64,000 nucleotides of DNA from an uncultured bacterium. Its GTDB lineage: Bacteria; Planctomycetota; UBA1135; GCA-002686595. Below the pieces are notes generated by a model. It was not told the origin of the DNA. It searched no databases and saw nothing but the letters and a program-made list of their open reading frames with translations. Made by a program: the position numbers and the translations under genes. Positions 37,559 to 47,258 of the stretch are shown here, piece after piece (positions within the stretch are counted from its first letter, which is position 1; each line of letters begins with the position of its first letter). The stretch covers positions 1 to 64,000 of the forward strand of contig CALCXM010000169.1 of NCBI GenBank assembly GCA_937905825.1. Direction: 5' to 3'.

Positions 37559-39784
37559 TTGCCCAAAGTCCGCAGCCGCAAGTGGATCTGGAGCCGCTAT
37601 CGTAGGCTCATGCTATCCATCCCACTGCTTGCCCTCGTTCCAGCATTCTTTCCGCAGGTCGCCAAGCTCGAAGAGCTCCCGCTGCTTGTTTTGACCGAAG
37701 ATGACACGCAGATTTCGCAATCCACCCGGGTGCGCATTCCCGCTGGGGCGCTGATTCGCGATAGGAATGGAAATGGTGTGTTGCACATCGTTGGCGACCA
37801 AGTTCGCGTGGTCTTTGAAGCGGGCAGCGTTCTGTGCGGGGCCGGTCCCCAAGAGGACCCAGACTCTTTCACGGGAGTCGGACTGCGTGTTGTCGAGCAA
37901 AGCGGAGTGAGCATCGAGGGCTTGCAGGTGCGCGGCTACAAGACGGGTATTTACGGCACCCAGTGCCACGGGCTGCAGCTCAGCAAGGTGGACGTTTCCG
38001 ACAATTTCACCGAGCGCCTGGCCTCGACACCGGAGGCTTGTGACGACGGCGCAGATTGGCTGGGCTGCCATGACAACGACGCTGGGGAATGGCGCGGGCG
38101 CTACGGGGCGGGGATCTACATCGAAGACTCACGTGGAATCGTGGTGCGCGACTGCAGAGGCCGGCGCACTCAGAATGGCCTGTTGCTCGACCGCGTGACC
38201 GGCGCTCAGGTTTTCGACAATGACTTCTCGTTCCTTTCGGGCTGGGGCTTGGGTCTGTGGAGGAGTTCGGAGAACGTCATTTCACGCAACGCATTCGACT
38301 TCTGCATTCGCGGCTACAGCCACGGGGTCTACAACCGTGGCCAGGACTCCGCTGGCATCTTGGTTTTCGAACAGTGCAGCCGCAATGTCTTCGCAGGCAA
38401 CTCGGCCACCCACGGCGGGGACGGTGTCTTCGGCTTTGCGGGGAGCGAGGCACTTGGCCAACGGAAGCCGCTGCCGGCCGGGTTCGATGCGACGGGGCTG
38501 GGGAACAATGGGAACTTATTCGTGGGCAACGACTTTTCCTATGCCGCGGCCCACGGCCTCGAGATGACGTTCAGCTTCGACAACGTGATCCTCTCCAATC
38601 GCTTCGAGGGCAACGGCATCTGCGGAATTTGGGGTGGCTACTCGCAGTCCACGTTGATCGCCAAGAACCACTTCGAGGCGAACGGGGACGCCGGGTACGG
38701 TAAGGAGCGGGGTGGCATCAACATTGAGCACTCCGTGAACAACCGCATCCTCGAGAACGAATTTCTGCGCAACGCTTGTGGCGTGCACTTGTGGTGGGAT
38801 GCGGACGAGGGATTGCTTGCGACGCCCTGGGCCCAGGCCAATGAAACTGGCTGCACCGGGAACGAGTTGATCGGCAACCAGTTCACGGAGGACGTGGTCG
38901 CCGTTGAGTTGCGGGCTTGCCAGCCAGTGCTCGTGGTGGGGAATCGCATGCAGGACGTGGGGACCGAGTTCGCGGCGCAAGAAGGCGCGCTGACCGAAAC
39001 GCCCGCGTCGCAATTCGGACCCTTGCCGCAACCGGAAGCCAACTACCCGGGAAAGCGCCAACCGGTTGGGGCGCGCCGCGAGCTAGCTGGTCGGGAGAAC
39101 ATCGTGATGGGCACCTGGGGGCCCTGGGATCACGAGTCTCCGTTCCTTCAGTCCCTGCTTCGGAATGCGGAGGGGCACACGTTTGCTCTGCATAACTTTC
39201 CGGACACACTTACCCCGGTGCTGACGGGGCCTGGGCTTCAACTTGAGCAACTCCCAGGCACTCCGGCTCGTTTGCGTTTGAGCGCCAAGGCCGAGGGCCT
39301 GTTTCCCTACGAACTGCGGGTCGGTTCGAGTGTGCTGAACGGAGTCTTGCAACGCATGAGTTGGAGCGTGGCGACCTTTGCCTTCGACGAGGACCCACGC
39401 ACTTCCGAGGAAGCCTGGGGGAAAGCGGCGCGCGCTGCGACCGCGCAGATTCGTAGTTCCCTCGATCTGCCCTACGCTTCCGGTGGTCCTGCACATCTCG
39501 GGTTTGCAGCCCTCCCGGCGGAGCGCACGAATCACTTTGGGACCTTCGCGCAAGCGCGCGTCAACTTGCCCCCTGGAACCTACGAGATCCAAACCATGAG
39601 CGACGATGGCTTGCGCGTGTGGGTCGACGATAAGCCCGTGATTGACAACTGGACTTGGCACGCGCCGACCGCCGAAACAGCGCGCTTTCAAGTGGATGTG
39701 GAGCGCAAAGTCTCCCTGCGCGTCGAACACTTCGAGCTGGACGGCTACGCGACCCTGCAGGTTTCCTTGCACCCGGTACGCTGA
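37559..39784 (+). CDS. Right-handed beta-helix (NosD-like) protein with C-terminal PA14-like domain
   Basis: Repeated NxIxxNxF turns (NVISRNAFDF, NVILSNRFEGNGICGIWGG, NRILENEFLRNACGVHLW); C-terminus GTYEIQTMSDDGLRVWVDDKPVIDNWTWHAPTAETARFQV. Start possibly 37610. Confidence 0.8.
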   Translation: MPKVRSRKWIWSRYRRLMLSIPLLALVPAFFPQVAKLEELPLLVLTEDDTQISQSTRVRIPAGALIRDRNGNGVLHIVGDQVRVVFEAGSVLCGAGPQEDPDSFTGVGLRVVEQSGVSIEGLQVRGYKTGIYGTQCHGLQLSKVDVSDNFTERLASTPEACDDGADWLGCHDNDAGEWRGRYGAGIYIEDSRGIVVRDCRGRRTQNGLLLDRVTGAQVFDNDFSFLSGWGLGLWRSSENVISRNAFDFCIRGYSHGVYNRGQDSAGILVFEQCSRNVFAGNSATHGGDGVFGFAGSEALGQRKPLPAGFDATGLGNNGNLFVGNDFSYAAAHGLEMTFSFDNVILSNRFEGNGICGIWGGYSQSTLIAKNHFEANGDAGYGKERGGINIEHSVNNRILENEFLRNACGVHLWWDADEGLLATPWAQANETGCTGNELIGNQFTEDVVAVELRACQPVLVVGNRMQDVGTEFAAQEGALTETPASQFGPLPQPEANYPGKRQPVGARRELAGRENIVMGTWGPWDHESPFLQSLLRNAEGHTFALHNFPDTLTPVLTGPGLQLEQLPGTPARLRLSAKAEGLFPYELRVGSSVLNGVLQRMSWSVATFAFDEDPRTSEEAWGKAARAATAQIRSSLDLPYASGGPAHLGFAALPAERTNHFGTFAQARVNLPPGTYEIQTMSDDGLRVWVDDKPVIDNWTWHAPTAETARFQVDVERKVSLRVEHFELDGYATLQVSLHPVR

Positions 39785-39993
39785 ACAAGAGGGCACTCTG
39801 CCGCGTTCTTCGGATCCTAGATTCTACCGCAGCTCGCGCTCAAGCGGACGCACTCGCTGAATCTCACGCGCCTTGAACGCGGCTTCCCCGCGCTCCAAGC
39901 GTTTCCCAGTCGACGGGATCGGGTACACTTCGCCGGCGTCCCCTGGCAGCGTGGGGCGCCGCATCGCGCCCCCTGCCCATAGACCCTTCCCTC

Positions 39994-41778
39994 TTGAGTC
40001 AAGACGCCCACAACCCGCCGAGCGCAACTCGGCCCGCCGTTACTTGGGCGATTTGCATCGGGCTCTTTCTGCTCGCTTGGCTGCTGCGAACCCTCTTCAG
40101 TGAAGCGGGCCCGGACGCCCATTGGCCGCACTCGGTCTACTACAAAGGCGACGTGTTCGTTTGGTTGCGTGCGGTGATCGCTGAGCGCACGGGGCAAGTT
40201 TTCGAGGTCGGGCTGCCCATGCGCCCGCCCGCCATGATCTGGTTGCTCGACGTCTTGTGGGATGGCACCCCCGATGGAATGGCCTTCGTCAAAACCATCT
40301 GGCGCGTGATGGGGGCCGCCACCGTTGCGCTGTTCTACCTTCCGTTGCAGCGCAACTTTGGCCAGTGCGCGGGACTCGTGGCCAGTGCGTTCCTCGCACT
40401 TGGATTCGGCGGGCTGCTGATCGCCGGTTCCGTCAACAACGAAACCCCGTACCTGCTCGCGGTGGCGCTCACGATGGCTGTCCAACCGCAAGCCGTTTGG
40501 CAGCCAAGCCAAGAGCACGGCAAAGAACGACTGCGCTGGCTAGCCTGGGGCGTCCTGAACGGGATCGCCTGTTTGGTACGAGTGGAGCACTTGTTGTTCT
40601 TCGTGGTTGTTTTGGCCTTTGCCCTGCTGGCCGGTCGGCGGAAGAACGCGACAAAACAAAATTGGCAAGGGCTGACCCTGGCTCTCGCGAGCTTCGTCCT
40701 TTGCCTCGTGCCTTGGCATTTAGAGGCTTGGGCCATGATCGAGAACTTCAATCAAGGCAAGGGCCCGCAGAGTTCGCAGTCGGAAGCGGCGATCGCTTTT
40801 GTCGAGAGTCAGACCCCCGAACTGCCCTGGACCGCCGACGCATTGCAAGCGGCGGCTGCCTTGCCCGGTTTCATCCGACGCTCGTCCAAAGGATTCATTG
40901 CCGCCACCGTTCATCATCGCGGAGGTACCCAGGTGGACATGGATGGGGTCGCGACCATCAAACAGGCCTTTGGTTCCCTGCCCGAGCCCGTGGGCTCGCA
41001 CCCCTTTGTCTCGGCCTACGGCCCGCTCAACTTCTACCTCGCGAACAACGAAGCGGCCAGCCCTGGATTCAGCCGGGCGGGCTTGGAACGGCCGCCGCCG
41101 CTCGAAGGTGGAAAGGACAGCTATCCGGCCATGTTGGTCCAAGGCTTGCCTCCATCCAACTTGGCCTTCGAGTATCCCCCGCACTTGGAAGTCTTCAATC
41201 ACGGCTACGCCATGGGCGCGCGTTGGATAGCGAGTCATCCCCTCGACTGGTTGGGCTTGGCGGTCCGCAAGCTCGGCATCTTTTGGCGCGGTGCGAGCAC
41301 GGGCTTCGGAGGGGACAACCTGCCCCTGGGGCCGAATGGAACTCGACGTGCCGTGGACATCGTCAGCGCCGAGCACACGGGCGCTAGCGTCTGGCGGCTG
41401 CTGATCGCCGTCGCCGTTCTCCTCGGATTGTGGGATGGCCTGCAGCGAACAAGCACGCGCTACGCCACCCTATGTCTGGCGCTTTACGGGATCAGCAAAC
41501 TAGCGATCGCCGTTCTGTTCTTCGGCTACGCCCGGCAAGGTGTGTTGATCACGCCGGTGGTCTACTTGGCCCTGGCCCTGGCTCTTTGTCGTTGGGTCGC
41601 CCCTTGGCTTGGAAGACATGCTTTCCGAGCGGCCGTCGGATTGCTTTTGATCCTCGTCGCCATGGAAGGGGCCCGTCGCGCGCAGGGCATCCAAGTGACC
41701 CTCGATGGCAGCCGGGTCTTGCAGATAGATCCGGTGCCCGTCGACGAGCACCGTGACCGGGAATTGCGGTTCAAGTGA
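39994..41778 (+). CDS. Glycosyltransferase family 39/PMT-like membrane protein
   Basis: Multi-TM topology with an early conserved segment (VYYKGDVFVWLRAVIAERTGQVFEVGLPMRPPAMIWLLDVLW). TTG start. Confidence 0.65.
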   Translation: MSQDAHNPPSATRPAVTWAICIGLFLLAWLLRTLFSEAGPDAHWPHSVYYKGDVFVWLRAVIAERTGQVFEVGLPMRPPAMIWLLDVLWDGTPDGMAFVKTIWRVMGAATVALFYLPLQRNFGQCAGLVASAFLALGFGGLLIAGSVNNETPYLLAVALTMAVQPQAVWQPSQEHGKERLRWLAWGVLNGIACLVRVEHLLFFVVVLAFALLAGRRKNATKQNWQGLTLALASFVLCLVPWHLEAWAMIENFNQGKGPQSSQSEAAIAFVESQTPELPWTADALQAAAALPGFIRRSSKGFIAATVHHRGGTQVDMDGVATIKQAFGSLPEPVGSHPFVSAYGPLNFYLANNEAASPGFSRAGLERPPPLEGGKDSYPAMLVQGLPPSNLAFEYPPHLEVFNHGYAMGARWIASHPLDWLGLAVRKLGIFWRGASTGFGGDNLPLGPNGTRRAVDIVSAEHTGASVWRLLIAVAVLLGLWDGLQRTSTRYATLCLALYGISKLAIAVLFFGYARQGVLITPVVYLALALALCRWVAPWLGRHAFRAAVGLLLILVAMEGARRAQGIQVTLDGSRVLQIDPVPVDEHRDRELRFK

Positions 41779-41788
41779 TGGTCAGGGC

Positions 41789-42274
41789 ATGAAGGAGAAT
41801 CTGAAGTACGCGCTGGTCTGGTTTCTGGTGGGGGCTTGGTTCATCAAGTTTCTGTGCTTGGACCCTCTCGCCGATCAACGGCTGATCGCCGAATGGCCTG
41901 AAGTCCAGGCGACGGTCCTCTCTAGTGAAGTGACCCTCGACAGCGCTGGGAATGAGTACGAACTCGGCATTCGATTCGAAGCGTTGATCGCAGGCAGCAA
42001 GCAGACCTATTCGCGCTTTGCGAACACGGGCAAGAAAGGTCACATGGATTCCTTGGCGACAACCAAGTACGCCCCGGGTGCATCCTTTCCGATCCTTGTG
42101 AACCCAGCCGACCGGAAGGACTACCGTATTCCCACGCGCGCGATTGGGCCCTGGCTGACTGGGCTTTTTCCGGGAGTGATCTTCCTGTACATCGGTTGGA
42201 GCGTTCTGCGGGGGAAGCGCGCAGCGAGCGCCGATGAGGGAGTGGGGACTATTGGCAAATCGACTCATGAATAG
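41789..42274 (+). CDS. DUF3592-like membrane protein
   Basis: TM - WPEVQATVLSSEVTLDS...YELGIRFEALIAGSKQTYSRF...FPILVNPADRKDYRIP - TM. Confidence 0.75.
   Translation: MKENLKYALVWFLVGAWFIKFLCLDPLADQRLIAEWPEVQATVLSSEVTLDSAGNEYELGIRFEALIAGSKQTYSRFANTGKKGHMDSLATTKYAPGASFPILVNPADRKDYRIPTRAIGPWLTGLFPGVIFLYIGWSVLRGKRAASADEGVGTIGKSTHE
42240..42272. repeat. Dispersed 33-bp repeat, copy A (pairs with 59549-59581)
   Basis: GAGTGGGGACTATTGGCAAATCGACTCATGAAT; 32/33 identical to copy B. Confidence 0.85.
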
Positions 42275-42410
42275 ACCAGGCAAGGGCTGACGCCCACGCT
42301 CCAGCTGATTTCCACGGGGCCAGGAAGGACAGATGCAGTCCCCGCACTTCCCAGAGAATCCTTCCGCGCTAGACTGCTGCTGATCCACAAGCCCCAAGGA
42401 TCCATTCTCC

Positions 42411-42671
42411 ATGCCAAACACACTGCGCTTCCTGGCCTTGCTGCTCGCCATCCTGTTCCTGCTCATCTGCTGGATGTGGACCTATTGGGTGGCGTTGGTC
42501 GGCTATCTGTTTGGAGGAATCGCATGGGGCATGCTCGCGCTGGCGCAGCGCATGGAACGGGACATGCAGGTTCAGCCGACGGCCGGCTGGGCTGGACTGC
42601 AAGGGATCGTGCGTGGCTTGATCGCCTTGTCGGTGATCTTGTCCCTCATCTCCCTGGCCATGTTTCGCTAA
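42411..42671 (+). CDS. Small membrane protein, unknown function
   Basis: 86 aa, three hydrophobic segments, ATG start. Confidence 0.55.
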   Translation: MPNTLRFLALLLAILFLLICWMWTYWVALVGYLFGGIAWGMLALAQRMERDMQVQPTAGWAGLQGIVRGLIALSVILSLISLAMFR

Positions 42672-42797
42672 CCGGAACGCTTCACGGAAGGCGCAGCTCG
42701 CTTGGCCCGGGGGCGAAAGCTCTCGATTGATGGGGATTCCATAAAATAGGCCTCGACCTCGCTGCCCGGTCGCCGCAATTTCGGTTGGAATAGGGGC

Positions 42798-45700
42798 ATG
42801 AGACTAGCTGGTAGCAAGGGCCGATGGGCGATTGTCTGGGTGATCACGCTGCTTCTAAATCAGGGGCCTGCTCACTCCCAGGATTCACAACGGCTCTTGC
42901 AGTTGGACATGCTGTTGGAGGATCTGAATCCCCCGAGTGCGAGTGAGTTGATGCAAGGCCTGGGCCCCGTCCCGAGCCTGGCCGAATTGCTAGTGCCCTT
43001 GCCCGCGGGTTTCGTTCCGCTGCTAGAGCGCCCACTCCTCACAGCGGGGGATCGGGGACTGGAAGAGTTGGCGAGTCGACGGGATCTTGAGCCAGACGCT
43101 TCGAATGCGCTTGAATTCGCTTGGGAGTTGGCGGAGCTCGCGCAGGAACGACTCGGCGCGGACCACCGCTACTGCGCAAGAGCCCGCTCGCGGGCCTTGG
43201 AGTTGGAAACGCTGGCCCTGCTCGGCGAGGAGGACCGCGAGCTGCGCAAGGGGCTTGATGGGGAATTCGCGGCTGCCATTCAGGCCTACAAGAAGGGACG
43301 CTTGGACGAGGCCCTGGAACGCACGATCGACCTGGTTTGCATCGAGTACGGGTTGATGGGCAGCTCGGGAAATCTGGCGGACCCACTCGGCACGATCGCG
43401 ACCTTCCTTTACGAAAAGGGAGACTATCCGCGGGGCGAGCGCGCGGCCCGGGCCGCCGTCCAGCAATCGATTCAAGAAGCGGGTGTTTGCGATCGCAAGC
43501 TGGCGAACGCTCTCAACAACCTGGCCTCGCTCTCAACGATCATGCGCCGTTTGGCGGTCGGGAGACAACTTCACGCTCACAGCTTGGCGGTGCGGCGCGA
43601 GCTCTACGGGGATCAAGTTGGCGAGTTCGCGCAAGCGCTGCTGCAGTTGGCCGGGCTCTACCGCTTGAGCGAGGATCACGAATCTGCCGCGCGCGTGGTG
43701 GACCGCGCCATCGCGATCCTCGAAGCCACCGGCGAGATGCCCGATCGCCTGGGGATCCTGCTCAACGAACGGGGCGTGCTCGAGTGGCTCAGTGGCCAGG
43801 ACGAACAGGCGCGCGAGAGTCTGCTGCGCTCCATCGAAATCCTTCGGTCCGTGTACCCCGAGGGCCACCTGGTGGTCGCGGACGCCATCGGAACCCTCGC
43901 TGACTTAGAGCGAGCCCGGGGCAGCTTCGAGCAGTCCTTGAAGTTGGCCCGAGAGTCCTACGAGCTGCACCTCGGTCTGCAAGGCAGGAGCAGCCCGCAA
44001 CTGGGTACGCCCATGCATCGACTTGCGAACAGCCTCGAAGTCATGGGGGACTTGGCCGGCGCCGAGCAAGCCTACCGTGAAGCGCTGCTCGGCATGACCT
44101 CGGCGACGGAGGGTCACTCGGACGGGCGCGTGCTGATCCTCTTGAGTTTGTCGGAGCTGCTTTGGAGTCGGGGCGACTACTCGGGCGCCCAGGACATGAG
44201 TGAACGCGCGACGCTCGAGCAACGGGGAAAGTTGGGTCGCTCGCGGCTCTTCGCCGGCGTTCTGCGCCGACAATCCGCTCGCAAGTTCTTGGCCGGCGAC
44301 TTGGACGGTGCCCAGCGGGACTTGGAGGAGGCTCTCAGCATCTGCCAAGATCTTTTTGAGCCGGACCATCCGCGTTTGGTCGGACTCAACGTGAAACGCG
44401 CGGCGCTCTATCTCGAACAGGGGGAGTTGCAAATCGCGGGCGAGTTGCTAGAGCAAGCCTTGCGTCCAAAGGCAGAGCTCAAGGGCAGCGAACGCAAGAT
44501 CCGTGCGGATGCCAATCAGTTGGCCGGTCGGCTCGCCCTGCTCCAAGGTCAATTGGAGCGGGCCGCAGACTTTGCGAAGGCTGCCTTGGCCATTCGGCGG
44601 GAGCTCTTCAGCGCAGCTCATCCAGACCTGGTGGAATCGCTGTTTCTCCTGGGGGAAGTGGCCCAAGCGCGCGGGGATGAAGCGACGTGCATCGGGGCCT
44701 ACTCGGAAGCCCTGGGTCTGGCCAATGCCTTGCGAACCCAGATTGCAGGGGACGAACGGGATCGTGCGGTGTTCGCCGGCCGCTTGTCGATCGGCAAGAT
44801 CGCGCGCACCTTGGCCTTGGCATACTTGGACCTCGATCAGCCCCAGGCGGCCTTCGACGCCGCCGAGCAAGGTCGCGAGCGGGCCCTCTTGGATCTGGTG
44901 AAGAGGTCGGGCACGGACTTGGTGGCTCTCGCCATGGAATCTGGCAGCGGGCGCTCGGAGCAGCTGGAAAGCCAGCTCGGCGAGTGCCGGAGCGCGCGCC
45001 AAAGTCTGCGACACATCGAGGTGAAGTTGCGCACCACCAGCAGCAGTTCGTCGAGCACCTTCGAGGACCTCGAAGAGTTGGAGGGCGAATTGGAGGAAGC
45101 GCGCAAGGTCCTGCTGGTGGCGGAGGGCCAGCTCGAGTCCAGCTTGCGAGAGGTCTGGCCAAGTGCGGATCCCATGCCAGCCAAAGCCGTGGCCGCGGAG
45201 CTGAGTCACAAAGAAGGTCTCTTGCACTACACGCTCGACGAACACGGGATCGGTTTGATCGTCGTGCGCGGGGGGCCCGCAGGGGGGTGGCTCGGAACGC
45301 ATGTGGCGAGCACGGGCGAAGAGGCCCAAGAGTTGCAGGGACAGGTCCTTCGGTTGCTCGGCATGCTGCGTTCGGGGGAACCTGTGGACACAGACCTGCG
45401 TCAATCCATTTCGGATCGGCTGCTGCCCGCGGCCGTCTGGAAACTGCTCGCCGGTTGTGAACGGGTCGTTCTGGTGCCCGACGGAATCTTGAACGAGTTG
45501 CCCTTCGAATGCTTGGGGACGCCCCAGGGTGATTGGCTTGAGCAAGGTCCGCACGTGGTGTACAGCCCATCGGCAACACTCTTCGCCCGCGGCAGGTGCA
45601 ACAGAAGTGCGGGCACCAAGGAAACGCCGCGCGCCCTGATCCTCGGGAACCCGACCTTTGCTCCCGAGGAAGTGGAACCTGCAGGGGAGGAACAACGAGC

Positions 45701-46517
45701 CACTACGGGGCCGCTCAAGGATTCTCTACGCTCGCACTTCAACGGCCGGCTCAGCGCGCTGCCTGGCAGTCAAATCGAGGCGCAACGCATTGCGCAAACC
45801 CTTGGGGACGCGGATTGGAAAGTGGAGACATTGCTCGGGCCAGACGCGCTCAGTGAAGCGTTGCAAGCCGCGGCGCGCGGCGCCAGCTTGGTGCATCTCG
45901 CAACCCATGGCTTCGCCGCCCGGGCAGAGCGGCCCTACGACTCGGCCTTGGCACTCGCCATGCCCAAGCGCACGAACGCGCCCGGTGATGGATTCCTTTC
46001 CTTGGACGACCTCATTCGCAATTGGGGAGGACGTCTCAAGGGTTGCGACTTGGTGGTGCTGTCGGCCTGCGATACGCAGGTCGGCGTGGTCCTCGGCGAA
46101 AGCCGCGTGGCCCTCTCGTGGGGATTCTTCTTCGCTGGCGCGGATAGCGTGCTTGTCAGTCTGTGGAAGGTGGACGATCGCGCCACCGCCCTTTTGATGG
46201 ATCGGTTCTACACGAACTACGTGGGGAGCTTCGAGGTCGAGCGCCGAGCGGGGAGCGTCGTGTTCGCGCCGGGCCAAGCGATGGAGGAAGCGGCCGCCTT
46301 GCACGAGGCGAAGGCCTGGCTCGCAAACTCCTCGCCGGAGGAGAACAAGCGGCGCTTGAAGGAGCTCGGGTTTCAGGAGGGTGGCGCCCAACAATCCGAG
46401 CGGGGCCAGTTCCCTCGGCCTTCGAGTGGACCGACCTCCCGCGCTATTTCGGAAGCGTACGAGTTCCGTTCGCCGCGTTACGGGGGCGCCTTTGTGCTCT
46501 ACGGTCAACCGGATTGA
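42798..46517 (+). CDS. TPR repeat and C-terminal CHAT (caspase-like) domain protein
   Basis: Signal-like N-terminus; TPRs (e.g. GDLAGAEQAYREALLGM, GDLDGAQRDLEEALSICQDLFEPDHP); CHAT His in SLVHLATHGFAA and Cys in CDLVVLSACDTQVG. Confidence 0.92.
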   Translation: MRLAGSKGRWAIVWVITLLLNQGPAHSQDSQRLLQLDMLLEDLNPPSASELMQGLGPVPSLAELLVPLPAGFVPLLERPLLTAGDRGLEELASRRDLEPDASNALEFAWELAELAQERLGADHRYCARARSRALELETLALLGEEDRELRKGLDGEFAAAIQAYKKGRLDEALERTIDLVCIEYGLMGSSGNLADPLGTIATFLYEKGDYPRGERAARAAVQQSIQEAGVCDRKLANALNNLASLSTIMRRLAVGRQLHAHSLAVRRELYGDQVGEFAQALLQLAGLYRLSEDHESAARVVDRAIAILEATGEMPDRLGILLNERGVLEWLSGQDEQARESLLRSIEILRSVYPEGHLVVADAIGTLADLERARGSFEQSLKLARESYELHLGLQGRSSPQLGTPMHRLANSLEVMGDLAGAEQAYREALLGMTSATEGHSDGRVLILLSLSELLWSRGDYSGAQDMSERATLEQRGKLGRSRLFAGVLRRQSARKFLAGDLDGAQRDLEEALSICQDLFEPDHPRLVGLNVKRAALYLEQGELQIAGELLEQALRPKAELKGSERKIRADANQLAGRLALLQGQLERAADFAKAALAIRRELFSAAHPDLVESLFLLGEVAQARGDEATCIGAYSEALGLANALRTQIAGDERDRAVFAGRLSIGKIARTLALAYLDLDQPQAAFDAAEQGRERALLDLVKRSGTDLVALAMESGSGRSEQLESQLGECRSARQSLRHIEVKLRTTSSSSSSTFEDLEELEGELEEARKVLLVAEGQLESSLREVWPSADPMPAKAVAAELSHKEGLLHYTLDEHGIGLIVVRGGPAGGWLGTHVASTGEEAQELQGQVLRLLGMLRSGEPVDTDLRQSISDRLLPAAVWKLLAGCERVVLVPDGILNELPFECLGTPQGDWLEQGPHVVYSPSATLFARGRCNRSAGTKETPRALILGNPTFAPEEVEPAGEEQRATTGPLKDSLRSHFNGRLSALPGSQIEAQRIAQTLGDADWKVETLLGPDALSEALQAAARGASLVHLATHGFAARAERPYDSALALAMPKRTNAPGDGFLSLDDLIRNWGGRLKGCDLVVLSACDTQVGVVLGESRVALSWGFFFAGADSVLVSLWKVDDRATALLMDRFYTNYVGSFEVERRAGSVVFAPGQAMEEAAALHEAKAWLANSSPEENKRRLKELGFQEGGAQQSERGQFPRPSSGPTSRAISEAYEFRSPRYGGAFVLYGQPD

Positions 46518-46541
46518 GCCTCGCCCAACGGCGGAAGAGTC

Positions 46542-47258
46542 TCAGTTCTCGCGCTTCACGCGGATGACCTGCACTTGGGCATCGAGAGTCGCAGCCCGTT
46601 GACTCCAGCTTTCCTCGTCCCCATCAAGCGTCCAATCCGTGGACTCGATGGACGGCCATGGCAGTCGCGAGTTGGAGACAAGTGCGACAACCGTATGGAC
46701 TCGTTGGTTCACGTCGAGTTGCAGGGGATAGGGACCGAAGATGTACTCGGTGGAACCCTCATAATCAGCGCTAGTGGTTCCTGCTTCGTCCAATGGGATC
46801 TCGAGGGCCACGCCGGACTGGTCGAAGCCGACCAGTCGCACCCAAGCCGCTGCTTGCAAGCGCACGCCCACGTAGAACTCTTGGGTCCCTTCTGGACTGC
46901 TGCGTTGGACATCAAAGACGGCGTCGCGGGTGCTCGCGACGGCCAACTCAAAGCTAGGGCCGTCCTCAACCACTGAACCCCAAGGGATCAGTTGCGCGAG
47001 CATCACGACCACGGCGGCAGCGATCAACACTTTCCAAATACCCCGTCCTGGCGCACTCAAACCGACGCTCTTGAGCGCGGGCGCTGCGGAGCGCTGGTCT
47101 TGCGCTGGGTCTTCGGCAAGTTCCGAAACGAGCGTTCGGCAAGTTGGGCAGTCCGCCAGATGGGCTTCGATCCCCGTGCGTTCAAAGGCTAGCAGTCGGT
47201 TCTCGGCGTAGGCGACGAGTTGAAGATCGTCGGGGTGTGGCAATCGCTCCTGGGTCAT
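46542..47258 (-). CDS. Anti-sigma-like zinc-finger protein, TM, periplasmic domain
   Basis: IEAHLADCPTCRTLVSELA (HxxxCxxC), TM VLIAAAVVVMLAQLIPWG; start overlaps sigma stop (TGATG). Confidence 0.8.
   Translation of the reverse strand: MTQERLPHPDDLQLVAYAENRLLAFERTGIEAHLADCPTCRTLVSELAEDPAQDQRSAAPALKSVGLSAPGRGIWKVLIAAAVVVMLAQLIPWGSVVEDGPSFELAVASTRDAVFDVQRSSPEGTQEFYVGVRLQAAAWVRLVGFDQSGVALEIPLDEAGTTSADYEGSTEYIFGPYPLQLDVNQRVHTVVALVSNSRLPWPSIESTDWTLDGDEESWSQRAATLDAQVQVIRVKREN

Noticed and set aside
44448-45695. 415-aa minus-strand ORF inside the CHAT gene
   Set aside because: Antisense to well-supported TPR/CHAT coding sequence; no recognisable domain.
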